DNA from: an uncultured Eubacteriales bacterium
Lineage (GTDB): Bacteria > Bacillota > Clostridia > Oscillospirales > Oscillospiraceae
Reading direction: 5' to 3'
Length of the DNA: 6,266 nucleotides
Assembly (NCBI GenBank): GCA_900553545.1
Contig: USDP01000096.1
Span: 1-6,266 of the forward strand
Of the stretch, positions 1-5,211 are shown one piece after another. Made by a program: the position numbers and the translations under genes. The notes under the pieces are model-generated. The model made no database searches and was not told where the DNA came from. It was given only the letters and a program-made list of their open reading frames with translations. Position 1 is the first letter of the stretch, and the number at the start of each line of letters is the position of its first letter.

Positions 1-552
1 GAAGTCGTTGGGGTCGGTATAGACGGTGAAGCAGCCCTCTTCCGGCTGGAAGTCGGCGGCGCCCGCGTCGAGCGCGTCCATCATCACGGCATCCTCGTCC
101 AGCTCTTCTTCCTCGTTGTCGATCACGATGACGCCCTTTTTGTCGAACGCCCAGCTGACGCAGCCATTGACGCCGAGGCTGCCGCCGTATTTGTCGAAAT
201 GATGGCGGATGTTGCCCGCGGTGCGGTTGCGGTTGTCGGTCATGGTCTCGACGATGACGGCGATGCCGCTCGGGCCGTGGCCTTCGTAGGTGATGGCTTC
301 GTAGCTGTCGCCCTGACCGGCGGAAGCCGCCTTTTCGAGGACGCGCTTGATGTTGTCGTTCGGCATGTTGGCCGCCTTGGCCTTGGTGATGACGGTCGCG
401 AGGCGGGAGTTGTAGGCCGGGTCGGCCACGCCGCCGCCCTCTTTGACCGCGACGATCATTTCCTTGGAAATCTTCGTAAAGGCCGCCGCACGCTTTGCGT
501 CCTGCGCGCCCTTCGTTTTCTGAATGTTATGCCACTTGGAATGTCCGGACAT
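1..552 (-). CDS. yebC: YebC/PmpR (TACO1-like) family protein, C-terminus cut by the window edge
   Basis: The 184 residues visible here begin MSGHSKWHNIQKTKGAQDAK, the signature N-terminus of the YebC family. They continue with the helical N-terminal domain (about 1-75, including the conserved PNDNI segment near 80-84) and the middle domain (TYEGHGPSGIAVIVE, then TDNRNRTAGNIRHHF). An acidic stretch around 141-151 leads into the third domain. Family members are about 240 residues long, so roughly 55 C-terminal residues lie beyond base 1. The start is fixed by the invariant MSGHSKW and by a purine-rich site (AAGGGAAG) about 8 bases upstream. The family is cytoplasmic. Members have been described as DNA-binding regulators, and more recently as ribosome-associated factors that relieve stalling at proline-rich stretches, as for mitochondrial TACO1; which applies here cannot be seen. 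It lies 62 bases downstream of nif3 in the same direction, with its own candidate promoter. Confidence 0.97.
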   Translation of the reverse strand, partial: MSGHSKWHNIQKTKGAQDAKRAAAFTKISKEMIVAVKEGGGVADPAYNSRLATVITKAKAANMPNDNIKRVLEKAASAGQGDSYEAITYEGHGPSGIAVIVETMTDNRNRTAGNIRHHFDKYGGSLGVNGCVSWAFDKKGVIVIDNEEEELDEDAVMMDALDAGAADFQPEEGCFTVYTDPNDF

Positions 553-588
553 GGAGTTTCTTCCCTTCGTATCAGTTTTCTGCCCTAT

Positions 589-622
589 ATTTTATCATAG
601 GTGGCCGGTAAAAATCAACCAA
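589..622 (-). promoter_or_regulatory. Candidate promoter of yebC
   Basis: Two overlapping sigma-70-type readings exist on the minus strand. One is TTGGTT (617-622), 17 bases, then TATGAT (594-599). The other is TTGATT (613-618), 18 bases, then TAAAAT (589-594). Both overlap the last codons of nif3 and would leave a 5' leader of about 30 bases before yebC. The AT-rich -10 region stands out from the GC-rich surroundings, but neither -35 is strong. Confidence 0.4.
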
Positions 623-1412
623 AAAATTGGGTCTCGTTGCGATGTACCGTCGATTTCAGGACGCGCAGCTCCGGAAAACGCTCCCGCAGCAGCATGGCCA
701 GCACCTCACAGACCGGATCTTCGGTCTCAAAGTGGCCCGCGTCGATCAGATTCAGCCCGCGCCAGCGCGCTTCCTCAAACTGATGGTATTTGAGATCCGC
801 CGTCACGAACGTATCGCAGCCCGCCGCAAGCACCTCGTCGATCGCGCTGCCGCAGCTCCCGCCGCCAACGGCGACACACCGCACCGGTCTTCCGGCGTCG
901 GCGAACCGCAGCCCCGGACAGGCCAGCTTTTCCTTCACAAACGCCGCAAACGTCCGCACATCCGTCTGTTCTGTCTCGCCGATCCGGAGCAGGCCATAGG
1001 GCTGTCCTGCATCGTCCTCGCCCGCCGGGTTCAGGATGCGGACGTTGTCCAGCTCCAGCTTCGCGGCCAGCGCGTCATTGACGCCGCCGGGTGCACAGTC
1101 GAGATTCGTATGCAGATTGACTGCTGCGATGCCGTGCTCGATCAGCTCCAGAACAGAGCGGCCCGCAAGCGTCGTTTCATTGATGGCGCGCGGCGGGTCA
1201 AAAAAGAGCGGATGGTGCGTCACGATGCACTGCGCGCCAAGCTCCACCGCCTCGGCGATCACGTCCGGCAGCGGATCGAGCGCGACGAGCACCGTCTCCA
1301 CCTCGGTGGTGAACCGGCCGCAGAGCAGGCCGACATTATCCCAGTCGCCCATCTTCATGCGCTCCGGCGCGAAGGCAAACAGGACGTCATAAATTTCCCG
1401 TACCGTTCTCAT
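615..1412 (-). CDS. nif3: Nif3-like dinuclear metal center protein (DUF34 family, short form)
   Basis: This 265-residue protein carries the full set of Nif3-family metal-site motifs: THHP (H66, H67), NLHTNLD (H101, D105) and DAGHFETE (H227, E231). By comparison with E. coli YbgI, H66, H67, D105, H227 and E231 should bind the two metal ions. VTADLKYHQF (about 203-212) is the conserved segment before the last site. The length matches the short YbgI-like form of about 250 residues; the roughly 370-residue Bacillus YqfO form has an extra domain inserted in the middle that is absent here. Family members form toroidal hexamers in the cytoplasm. The common database label 'GTP cyclohydrolase 1 type 2 homolog' is not a demonstrated role, and the reaction is unknown. 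The start overlaps the 3' end of trmK by 26 bases, and a GAGG site 8 bases upstream supports it, so the two genes are almost certainly cotranscribed. No hairpin terminator follows the stop. Confidence 0.93.
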   Translation of the reverse strand: MRTVREIYDVLFAFAPERMKMGDWDNVGLLCGRFTTEVETVLVALDPLPDVIAEAVELGAQCIVTHHPLFFDPPRAINETTLAGRSVLELIEHGIAAVNLHTNLDCAPGGVNDALAAKLELDNVRILNPAGEDDAGQPYGLLRIGETEQTDVRTFAAFVKEKLACPGLRFADAGRPVRCVAVGGGSCGSAIDEVLAAGCDTFVTADLKYHQFEEARWRGLNLIDAGHFETEDPVCEVLAMLLRERFPELRVLKSTVHRNETQFFG

Positions 1413-2100
1413 GATTTTTCCTCATTTCTTCGACTTCTTCGAGCGCTGACCGGTAATAGGCCAGGCGCTCGGGCCGCTGATGCTCCGCGCCCATCAGGCC
1501 CTCCACGCTGCGGCGGAGGGCAGTTTCGATGCGCTGCATGTACGCGCCGAGCAGCGGCGAGCCGCTCTGGCGCAGCCACGGCGAGACGTACTGCGCGCCC
1601 GGCGAGAGGGGAGTGCCCGCGCCCGGATGCGCCCGGAGCACCGTGTATAAAAATTTTCCGTCCTGCACAAGCTGCTCGCACGCGATGGCGAAGCCGTGCT
1701 CGCCGAGCCAGCGGCGCAGCTCCTGCCCGGCAGACTGCGGCTGCAAGATAAGCGTGTAATTCCGGCCACGCAGCCACGGACAGGCGGATAAAATTTCGAC
1801 GATCAGGTCGCCGCCCATGCCCGCGCAGACGATGGTATCGGCCTCGTCCGGTGCGATCTCCGCGAGGCCATCCGACAGACGGAACTCCATCTGTCCGGCG
1901 AAGCCGAACTTCGCCGCGTGCAGCTTTGCTGTTTGCAGCGGCTGCGGACGGAGGTCGGCAGCGAGGACATGTGCGGCGAGGCCGTTTTGCAGCAGATAGA
2001 GGCCCAGATAGCCGTGGTCGGTGCCGATGTCGGCCACGCGGGCCCCCGGCGGAACCATCTGCGCGCAGAGCCGCAGCCGTTTGGAAATTGGGATCTTCAT
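1387..2100 (-). CDS. trmK: tRNA (adenine(22)-N(1))-methyltransferase TrmK
   Basis: This 237-residue class I (Rossmann-fold) SAM-dependent methyltransferase should methylate N1 of adenine 22 in the D-loop region of tRNAs, as Bacillus subtilis TrmK does. The start (KIPISKRL), the SAM-binding motif I ADIGTDHGYL (23-32), the family motif AGMGGDLIVEIL (93-104) and LILQPQ (117-122) all fit. From about residue 182 a helical tail rich in Glu and Arg matches the C-terminal coiled coil of TrmK. Two positions differ from the Bacillus protein: the Pro usually following HxYL is Gly33, and the Asn of LQPN is Gln122. GGAG five bases before the ATG sets the start. It overlaps nif3 downstream, the usual trmK-nif3 pairing in Bacillota. 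Upstream, a strong terminator lies only 17 bases away, so how it is transcribed is unclear. The rpoD gene often found before this pair is absent. Confidence 0.93.
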   Translation of the reverse strand: MKIPISKRLRLCAQMVPPGARVADIGTDHGYLGLYLLQNGLAAHVLAADLRPQPLQTAKLHAAKFGFAGQMEFRLSDGLAEIAPDEADTIVCAGMGGDLIVEILSACPWLRGRNYTLILQPQSAGQELRRWLGEHGFAIACEQLVQDGKFLYTVLRAHPGAGTPLSPGAQYVSPWLRQSGSPLLGAYMQRIETALRRSVEGLMGAEHQRPERLAYYRSALEEVEEMRKNHENGTGNL

Positions 2101-2117
2101 AGGTTCTCCGTTTACTC

Positions 2118-2144
2118 AAAAAAGCGGCCAAAAGGCCGCTTTTT
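2118..2144 (-). terminator. Intrinsic terminator after the DUF1858 gene
   Basis: A perfect 11-bp stem (2119-2129 with 2134-2144, core GCGGCC/GGCCGC) encloses an AAAA loop on the plus strand, TTTT on the transcript side. On the minus strand it ends in six T residues. It begins 16 bases beyond the DUF1858 stop codon. The A/T flanks are symmetrical, so it could also work on plus-strand transcripts. It ends 17 bases before the trmK start codon, just ahead of that gene's ribosome site. Confidence 0.9.
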
Positions 2145-2160
2145 GCTAAATACCGTTAAA

Positions 2161-2382
2161 TTACTTGTTTGCTTCTTCGTTTGCTTCGATGAAGCGGTTG
2201 ACCTGTGCGAGGAATGCATCGCAGTCGACGCCGTGGACCATGCAGGCCTCTTCGACGGTCTCGCCGCGGGAGGACGGGCAGCCAAGGCAGTGCATGCCGA
2301 TGGCCATGAACAGCGGAGCGGTCTCCGGCGCGATGTCCAGAACGTCGCCGATGATGGTGGACTTTTCGATCTTTGCAGCCAT
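2161..2382 (-). CDS. DUF1858 domain protein (hybrid-cluster-associated redox disulfide domain)
   Basis: This 73-residue protein is essentially one DUF1858 domain. An N-terminal segment (KIEKSTIIGDVLDIAPETAP) precedes the hallmark GMHCLGCPSSRGETVEEAC, then a helix ending in VNRFIEANEE. The CxxC pair is C32/C35, with further cysteines at C47 and C54. Standalone domains of this kind occur in many anaerobes, sometimes beside hybrid-cluster (prismane) proteins. A thiol-disulfide redox or metal-handling role has been proposed from the CxxC, but no reaction is established. No hybrid-cluster gene is visible here. The start is certain: AGGAGGT lies seven bases upstream. It appears to be a single-gene unit, with a promoter overlapping the end of the dehydrogenase gene and a strong terminator after its stop. 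No signal peptide or membrane segment is seen, so it is probably cytoplasmic. Confidence 0.93.
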   Translation of the reverse strand: MAAKIEKSTIIGDVLDIAPETAPLFMAIGMHCLGCPSSRGETVEEACMVHGVDCDAFLAQVNRFIEANEEANK

Positions 2383-2413
2383 AAAAATGACCTCCTGTCA
2401 ATATTCTGAGATT

Positions 2414-2442
2414 AGTATACCCAAACTTTCGCCAAATTGCAA
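2414..2442 (-). promoter_or_regulatory. Promoter of the DUF1858 gene
   Basis: On the minus strand, TTGCAA (2437-2442) is followed by exactly 17 bases and TATACT (2414-2419), a 4/6 match at -35 and 5/6 at -10. Transcription would start near 2407, giving a leader of about 25 bases that begins just ahead of the AGGAGGT site. The -35 lies 3 bases beyond the stop codon of the upstream dehydrogenase. Confidence 0.65.
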
Positions 2443-2445
2443 GCC

Positions 2446-3645
2446 TTACCGCATCAAACCGACACAGTCGTAATACGGTTTCGTCGCGATGAGATCCTTG
2501 TGCTCCTTGAACTTGTCGTGCGTCAGGGTGATGACGGCGTAATCGCACGCGGCCATCGCCTCTTCCAGTGTGTGGTTCGGGAAGCCGGCGACGTCGCCCT
2601 CGATATACGGCTCACAGGCAATGACCTGATAGCCTTTTTCCTCGAGGAGCTTTGCAAACAGGACGGACGGGCTCTCGCGCGTGTCGTCGATGTTGGCTTT
2701 GAAGCTCATGCCGAGCACGGCGACCTTCGCACCGGGCTTCACGTCGCGGCCGATCCGCTCCACGACCCATTCGGGCTTCGTGTCGTTGACGTGCCGCGCC
2801 TCGGCGATCAGCGGCGTGATGTCCTCAAATTTCTCATGGATGAACCACGGGTCGACCGCGATGCAGTGCCCGCCGACGCCGACGCCCGGCGTATGGACGT
2901 TCACGCGCGGATGGCAGTTGGCCAGCTCGATGAGCTGGAAGACGTCGATGCCGAGACGGTCGCAGACTTTGCTCAGCTCATTGGCATAGGCGATGTTGAT
3001 GTCGCGGAACGTGTTCTCCGTCAGCTTGCACATCTCGGCGGTCAGATCGTCGGTCAGGCGGATCGTGCCCTTGGTGACGACCTTTTCATAGATGGACTTG
3101 GCGTACTCCGCCGCCTCGGGACGATTGGAGCCGATGATGCGGTCATTCTGCCGCAGCTCAAGGAGCATCCGCCCCGGAATGATGCGCTCTGGGCAGTGCG
3201 CCGTCATAAACTCTTCCGGCTTCAGGCCGCTGACCTCGGAGACGATCTGCTCGACGAGCCGCGTCGAGCCGGGAGGCGAGGTGGATTCCAGCACGCAGAG
3301 TCCGCCCGGGCGGATGACGCTGCCGACCTCGCGCGCCGCGGACTCGACAAAGCGCATGTCGGACACGCGCTTCTTCTCCGGCGTCTCGCGGTAGGGCGTT
3401 TGGACGGCGATGATGAACACATCCGCCGGTTCCGGCGTCGTGGTGAAGTGCAGGCGGCCCGTCGCCATTGCCTCGGTGAGCGCCTCCTGCAGGCCGGGTT
3501 CGACAATGTTGATCTTGCCCTGGCTCAGTATTTCAACGGTTTCCGCCTTGACATCGAAGCCGCAGACCTCATAGCCCGCGAGCGTGAACGTGACGGCGGT
3601 GGGCAGGCCGATGTAGCCGCAGCCCATGATTTCGATTTTCTTCAT
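2446..3645 (-). CDS. wecC: Nucleotide-sugar dehydrogenase, WecC-like UDP-N-acetyl-D-mannosamine dehydrogenase
   Basis: This 399-residue protein belongs to the UDP-glucose/GDP-mannose dehydrogenase family: NAD-dependent four-electron oxidation of a UDP-sugar to a UDP-uronic acid. The N-terminal NAD domain has GCGYIGLPTA (8-17) and ESTSPPGST (120-128). The central domain has KLTENTFRDINIAYANELS (207-225), with K207 and N211 as catalytic-type residues. The active-site Cys is C261 in GVGVGGHCIAVDPWF. SFKANIDDTRESP (314-326) in the C-terminal domain helps bind the substrate. GGHCIAVDPWF and LANCHPRVN match UDP-ManNAc dehydrogenase (WecC) rather than UDP-glucose dehydrogenase, so UDP-ManNAcA is the likely product, used for surface polysaccharide. 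The start at 3645 is preferred over an in-frame ATG 30 bases upstream because AAGGAG sits at the proper distance and MKKIEIMG starts the fold. No UDP-GlcNAc 2-epimerase or glycosyltransferase is nearby. It has a candidate promoter of its own. Confidence 0.92.
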   Translation of the reverse strand: MKKIEIMGCGYIGLPTAVTFTLAGYEVCGFDVKAETVEILSQGKINIVEPGLQEALTEAMATGRLHFTTTPEPADVFIIAVQTPYRETPEKKRVSDMRFVESAAREVGSVIRPGGLCVLESTSPPGSTRLVEQIVSEVSGLKPEEFMTAHCPERIIPGRMLLELRQNDRIIGSNRPEAAEYAKSIYEKVVTKGTIRLTDDLTAEMCKLTENTFRDINIAYANELSKVCDRLGIDVFQLIELANCHPRVNVHTPGVGVGGHCIAVDPWFIHEKFEDITPLIAEARHVNDTKPEWVVERIGRDVKPGAKVAVLGMSFKANIDDTRESPSVLFAKLLEEKGYQVIACEPYIEGDVAGFPNHTLEEAMAACDYAVITLTHDKFKEHKDLIATKPYYDCVGLMR

Positions 3646-3654
3646 AGTTCTTCG

Positions 3655-3660
3655 CTCCTT
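3655..3660 (-). promoter_or_regulatory. Ribosome binding site that decides the dehydrogenase start
   Basis: AAGGAG on the minus strand lies 9 bases before the ATG at 3645. The alternative ATG at 3675 would place this site inside the coding region and has no comparable site before it. Confidence 0.75.
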
Positions 3661-3670
3661 TGACAAGAGC

Positions 3671-3699
3671 ATCATACTCTATTTTTCACGCTTTTGCAA
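3671..3699 (-). promoter_or_regulatory. Candidate promoter of the nucleotide-sugar dehydrogenase gene
   Basis: TTGCAA (3694-3699, inside the last codons of metK), a 17-base spacer, and TATGAT (3671-3676) lie on the minus strand. Transcription would begin near 3664, about 20 bases before the gene and just ahead of its AAGGAG site. The geometry and the -35 hexamer are the same as for the DUF1858 promoter. No metK terminator is visible in the 40-base gap, so read-through from metK is also possible. Confidence 0.55.
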
Positions 3700-4852
3700 G
3701 CAGAGCTTCGGTCATATCGACCGTTTCCCACGGAAGATTCAATTCTTCACGGCCAAAGTGGCCGTAGGCCGAGGTCTGCACATAGATGGGCCGCCGCAGG
3801 CCGAGCCTTTCAATGATGGCCGCCGGGCGCAGATCGAAGCAGGCGCGGACGAGATCGGAGAGGGCTGCGTCGGAAATTTTGCCGGTGCCGAACGTCTCGG
3901 CCAGCACGGACACGGGCTGCGCCACGCCGATGGCGTAGGCCAGCTGGAGCTGGCACTTGTCGGCCAGACCCGCGGCCACGATGTTCTTCGCGATGTAGCG
4001 GGCCATGTATGCGCCGCTGCGGTCGACCTTCGTCGGGTCCTTGCCGGAGAACGCGCCGCCGCCGTGCGCGGCATAGCCGCCGTAGGTGTCGACGATGATC
4101 TTGCGGCCCGTGAGGCCCGAGTCGCCCGCAGGGCCGCCGATGACGAAGCGGCCGGTCGGGTTGACATAATATTTCGTGTTCTCGTCGAGCAGACGGGACG
4201 GGAGGTTCGGCTGGATGACCTTTTCGATGACCTGCGCGCGGAGGTCTTCGATTGCAATGTCGGGCGCATGCTGCGTCGAGACGACGACGGTGTCGATGCG
4301 TTCCGGCGTGCCGTCGGCGGCATACTGCACGGAGACCTGGCCCTTGCCGTCCGGGCGGAGCCACGGCAGCTCGCCGCTCTTGCGGCAGGCCGTCAGGGCC
4401 TTGGTCAGGTTGTGTGCGTAGGAGATCGGGGCCGGCATCAGCTCGCGCGTCTCACGGCAGGCGAAGCCGAACATCATGCCCTGGTCGCCCGCGCCGATCT
4501 CGTTCTTGTCGTCATAGGAGCTGTCGACGCCCATGGCGATGTCCGGCGACTGCCGGTGCAGCGCGACCTGCACGGAGCAGCTGTGTCCATCATAGCCCGC
4601 CGCCGCGTTGTCATAGCCGATTTCGCAGATCGCTTTGCGCGCGATGTCGGCCACGTCGATCGTCGCCGTCGTGGTGATCTCGCCCATGACGAGCATCAAG
4701 CCCGTTGTCGCCGCGCACTCGCAGGCCACGCGCGCCATCGGGTCCTGCGCCAGCGCCGCATCGAGCACGCTGTCGGACACGCGGTCGCAGACCTTATCGG
4801 GATGCCCCTCGGTCACAGATTCGGAGGTAAAGATCCGTTTTTCGTTGTTCAT
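3686..4852 (-). CDS. metK: S-adenosylmethionine synthase (methionine adenosyltransferase)
   Basis: MetK makes S-adenosylmethionine from methionine and ATP in the cytoplasm, releasing phosphate and pyrophosphate. The 388-residue length is normal for the family. Landmarks in order are FTSESVTEGHPDK (8-20, with the catalytic-region His17), the ATP motif GAGDQGMMFG (120-129), FVIGGPAGDSGLTGRKI (236-252) and the phosphate-binding GGGAFSGKDPTKVDRS (264-279). Acidic metal-binding and basic phosphate-binding positions appear intact, and the C-terminus is complete (ending EALLAKA). An AAGGA site about 8 bases ahead of the ATG sets the start. Expression should be under transcriptional SAM feedback, because a complete SAM-I riboswitch with terminator lies 32 bases upstream. 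Its product is the methyl donor for trmK further along the block. The last codons contain the -35 of the next gene. Confidence 0.98.
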   Translation of the reverse strand: MNNEKRIFTSESVTEGHPDKVCDRVSDSVLDAALAQDPMARVACECAATTGLMLVMGEITTTATIDVADIARKAICEIGYDNAAAGYDGHSCSVQVALHRQSPDIAMGVDSSYDDKNEIGAGDQGMMFGFACRETRELMPAPISYAHNLTKALTACRKSGELPWLRPDGKGQVSVQYAADGTPERIDTVVVSTQHAPDIAIEDLRAQVIEKVIQPNLPSRLLDENTKYYVNPTGRFVIGGPAGDSGLTGRKIIVDTYGGYAAHGGGAFSGKDPTKVDRSGAYMARYIAKNIVAAGLADKCQLQLAYAIGVAQPVSVLAETFGTGKISDAALSDLVRACFDLRPAAIIERLGLRRPIYVQTSAYGHFGREELNLPWETVDMTEALLAKA

Positions 4853-4884
4853 AAGTCCTGTTCCTTTCCATTCGTCGGGATATG

Positions 4885-4921
4885 AAAAAAGCGCCTCTGT
4901 CAGTCATCGACAGACGCACTT
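4885..4921 (-). terminator. Riboswitch-controlled terminator of metK
   Basis: On the minus strand, 4909-4919 pairs with 4891-4901 across a 7-base loop. There is one G-G mismatch (4915/4895) and one G-T wobble (4918/4892). Two further A-T pairs (4920 and 4921 with 4890 and 4889) run into the six T residues at 4885-4890. Its 5' arm is the part taken up by the antiterminator. It ends 32 bases before the metK start. Confidence 0.9.
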
Positions 4922-5026
4922 GGAAGTTCATTCCCTCATCTTTCGATCACATCGCCGGATTTGGCACCTTGCCTTCGCAGGTTGCCGGGTTTCATCGGGC
5001 CGTTCCCTCCGCCACTCTCGATAAGG
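4885..5026 (-). promoter_or_regulatory. SAM-I (S-box) riboswitch controlling metK
   Basis: The minus strand carries the S-box conserved core: GAGAGTGGCGGAGGGAACGG, then CCCGATGAAACCCGGCAACC, then GGTGCCAAATCC and GAAAGATGAGG. P1 forms between 5020-5026 (CCTTATC) and 4934-4940 (GATGAGG) with one G-U pair. P3 is closed by ACC/GGT, and P4 is CGAT/ATCG (4951-4954 with 4944-4947). The expression platform runs to the T tract at 4885. An antiterminator can be traced: 4937-4947 pairs with 4906-4916 at 10 of 11 positions, using the 3' strands of P4 and P1 and the 5' arm of the terminator. SAM binding should stabilise P1 and allow termination; low SAM should allow metK to be transcribed. Confidence 0.96.
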
Positions 5027-5056
5027 ATTCAGTTGTCTCGCCTTATAAGCATATTT

Positions 5057-5084
5057 ATTATACGTGCTTTTCGGCAAAAGTCAA
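5057..5084 (-). promoter_or_regulatory. Promoter of the SAM riboswitch-metK transcript
   Basis: TTGACT (5079-5084), a 16-base spacer and a perfect TATAAT (5057-5062) lie on the minus strand. Transcription from near 5050 gives a leader of about 200 bases that contains the whole riboswitch. The perfect palindrome CAAAATATTTTG (5104-5115) lies roughly 55-65 bases upstream of the start point and could act as an AT-rich UP element. Confidence 0.85.
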
Positions 5085-5093
5085 CGGCTTTTT

Positions 5094-5123
5094 CGGACTA
5101 TTTCAAAATATTTTGTCTATACT
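5094..5123 (+). promoter_or_regulatory. Weak candidate promoter of the rhomboid-like gene
   Basis: TATACT (5118-5123) is a good -10 on the plus strand, but the best -35 at 18 bases is only CGGACT (5094-5099, 3/6). If used, it starts near 5130 and leaves about 80 bases of leader. It would lie back to back with the metK promoter, the two -35 elements being 9 bases apart. The palindrome CAAAATATTTTG falls in its spacer. Confidence 0.3.
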
Positions 5124-5169
5124 TTTCCACAGAGTTTACAGTTTGACCATAGATTTTTCCGCGCCGTTC

Positions 5170-5182
5170 CTGTATCATACAG
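5170..5182. promoter_or_regulatory. Operator-like palindrome before the rhomboid-like gene
   Basis: CTGTATCATACAG consists of two perfect 6-base arms around a single central base. It lies 11 bases before the ribosome site of the gene starting at 5212. It could be a repressor site or a second -10 (TATCAT, 5173-5178), though no -35 is found at the right distance from it. Chance remains possible at this length. Confidence 0.3.
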
Positions 5183-5211
5183 ATATTCGCAGCAAAGGAG
5201 TTTTTTATATC

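Noticed and set aside
621..632. CCAA/TTGG palindrome at the end of nif3 as a terminator
   Set aside because: It is only a 4-bp stem inside the coding region, too weak to terminate.
627..1751. Long open frame on the plus strand opposite nif3 and trmK
   Set aside because: It is antisense to two well-recognised genes, its translation is Arg/Ala-rich with no known motif, and GC-rich coding DNA commonly leaves such open frames on the other strand.
2437..3663. Plus-strand open frame of about 400 codons opposite the nucleotide-sugar dehydrogenase
   Set aside because: It mirrors the dehydrogenase gene almost end to end, has low-complexity Asp/Arg/Ala composition and no convincing ribosome site.
3667..3679. 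GAGCATCATACTC in the metK-dehydrogenase gap as a possible terminator or operator
   Set aside because: Only three outer bases pair cleanly and no T tract follows; the site is better explained by the TATGAT -10 element.
3626..4885. Plus-strand open frame of about 420 codons opposite metK
   Set aside because: It is a mirror of metK, whose catalytic motifs are complete; the antisense product has no recognisable fold.
5123..5131. DnaA-box-like TTTTCCACA
   Set aside because: It is a single copy with one mismatch to the consensus, with no cluster of boxes and no origin genes nearby.
5143..5148. TTGACC as a -35 for the rhomboid-like gene
   Set aside because: The nearest plausible -10 downstream (TATCAT at 5173) is 24 bases away, too far for sigma-70 spacing.
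4882..5211. In-frame 110-codon upstream extension of the rhomboid-like gene
   Set aside because: It would translate the antisense of the SAM riboswitch and the metK promoter; the start at 5212 has its own AAAGGAG site and begins a normal membrane-protein N-terminus.
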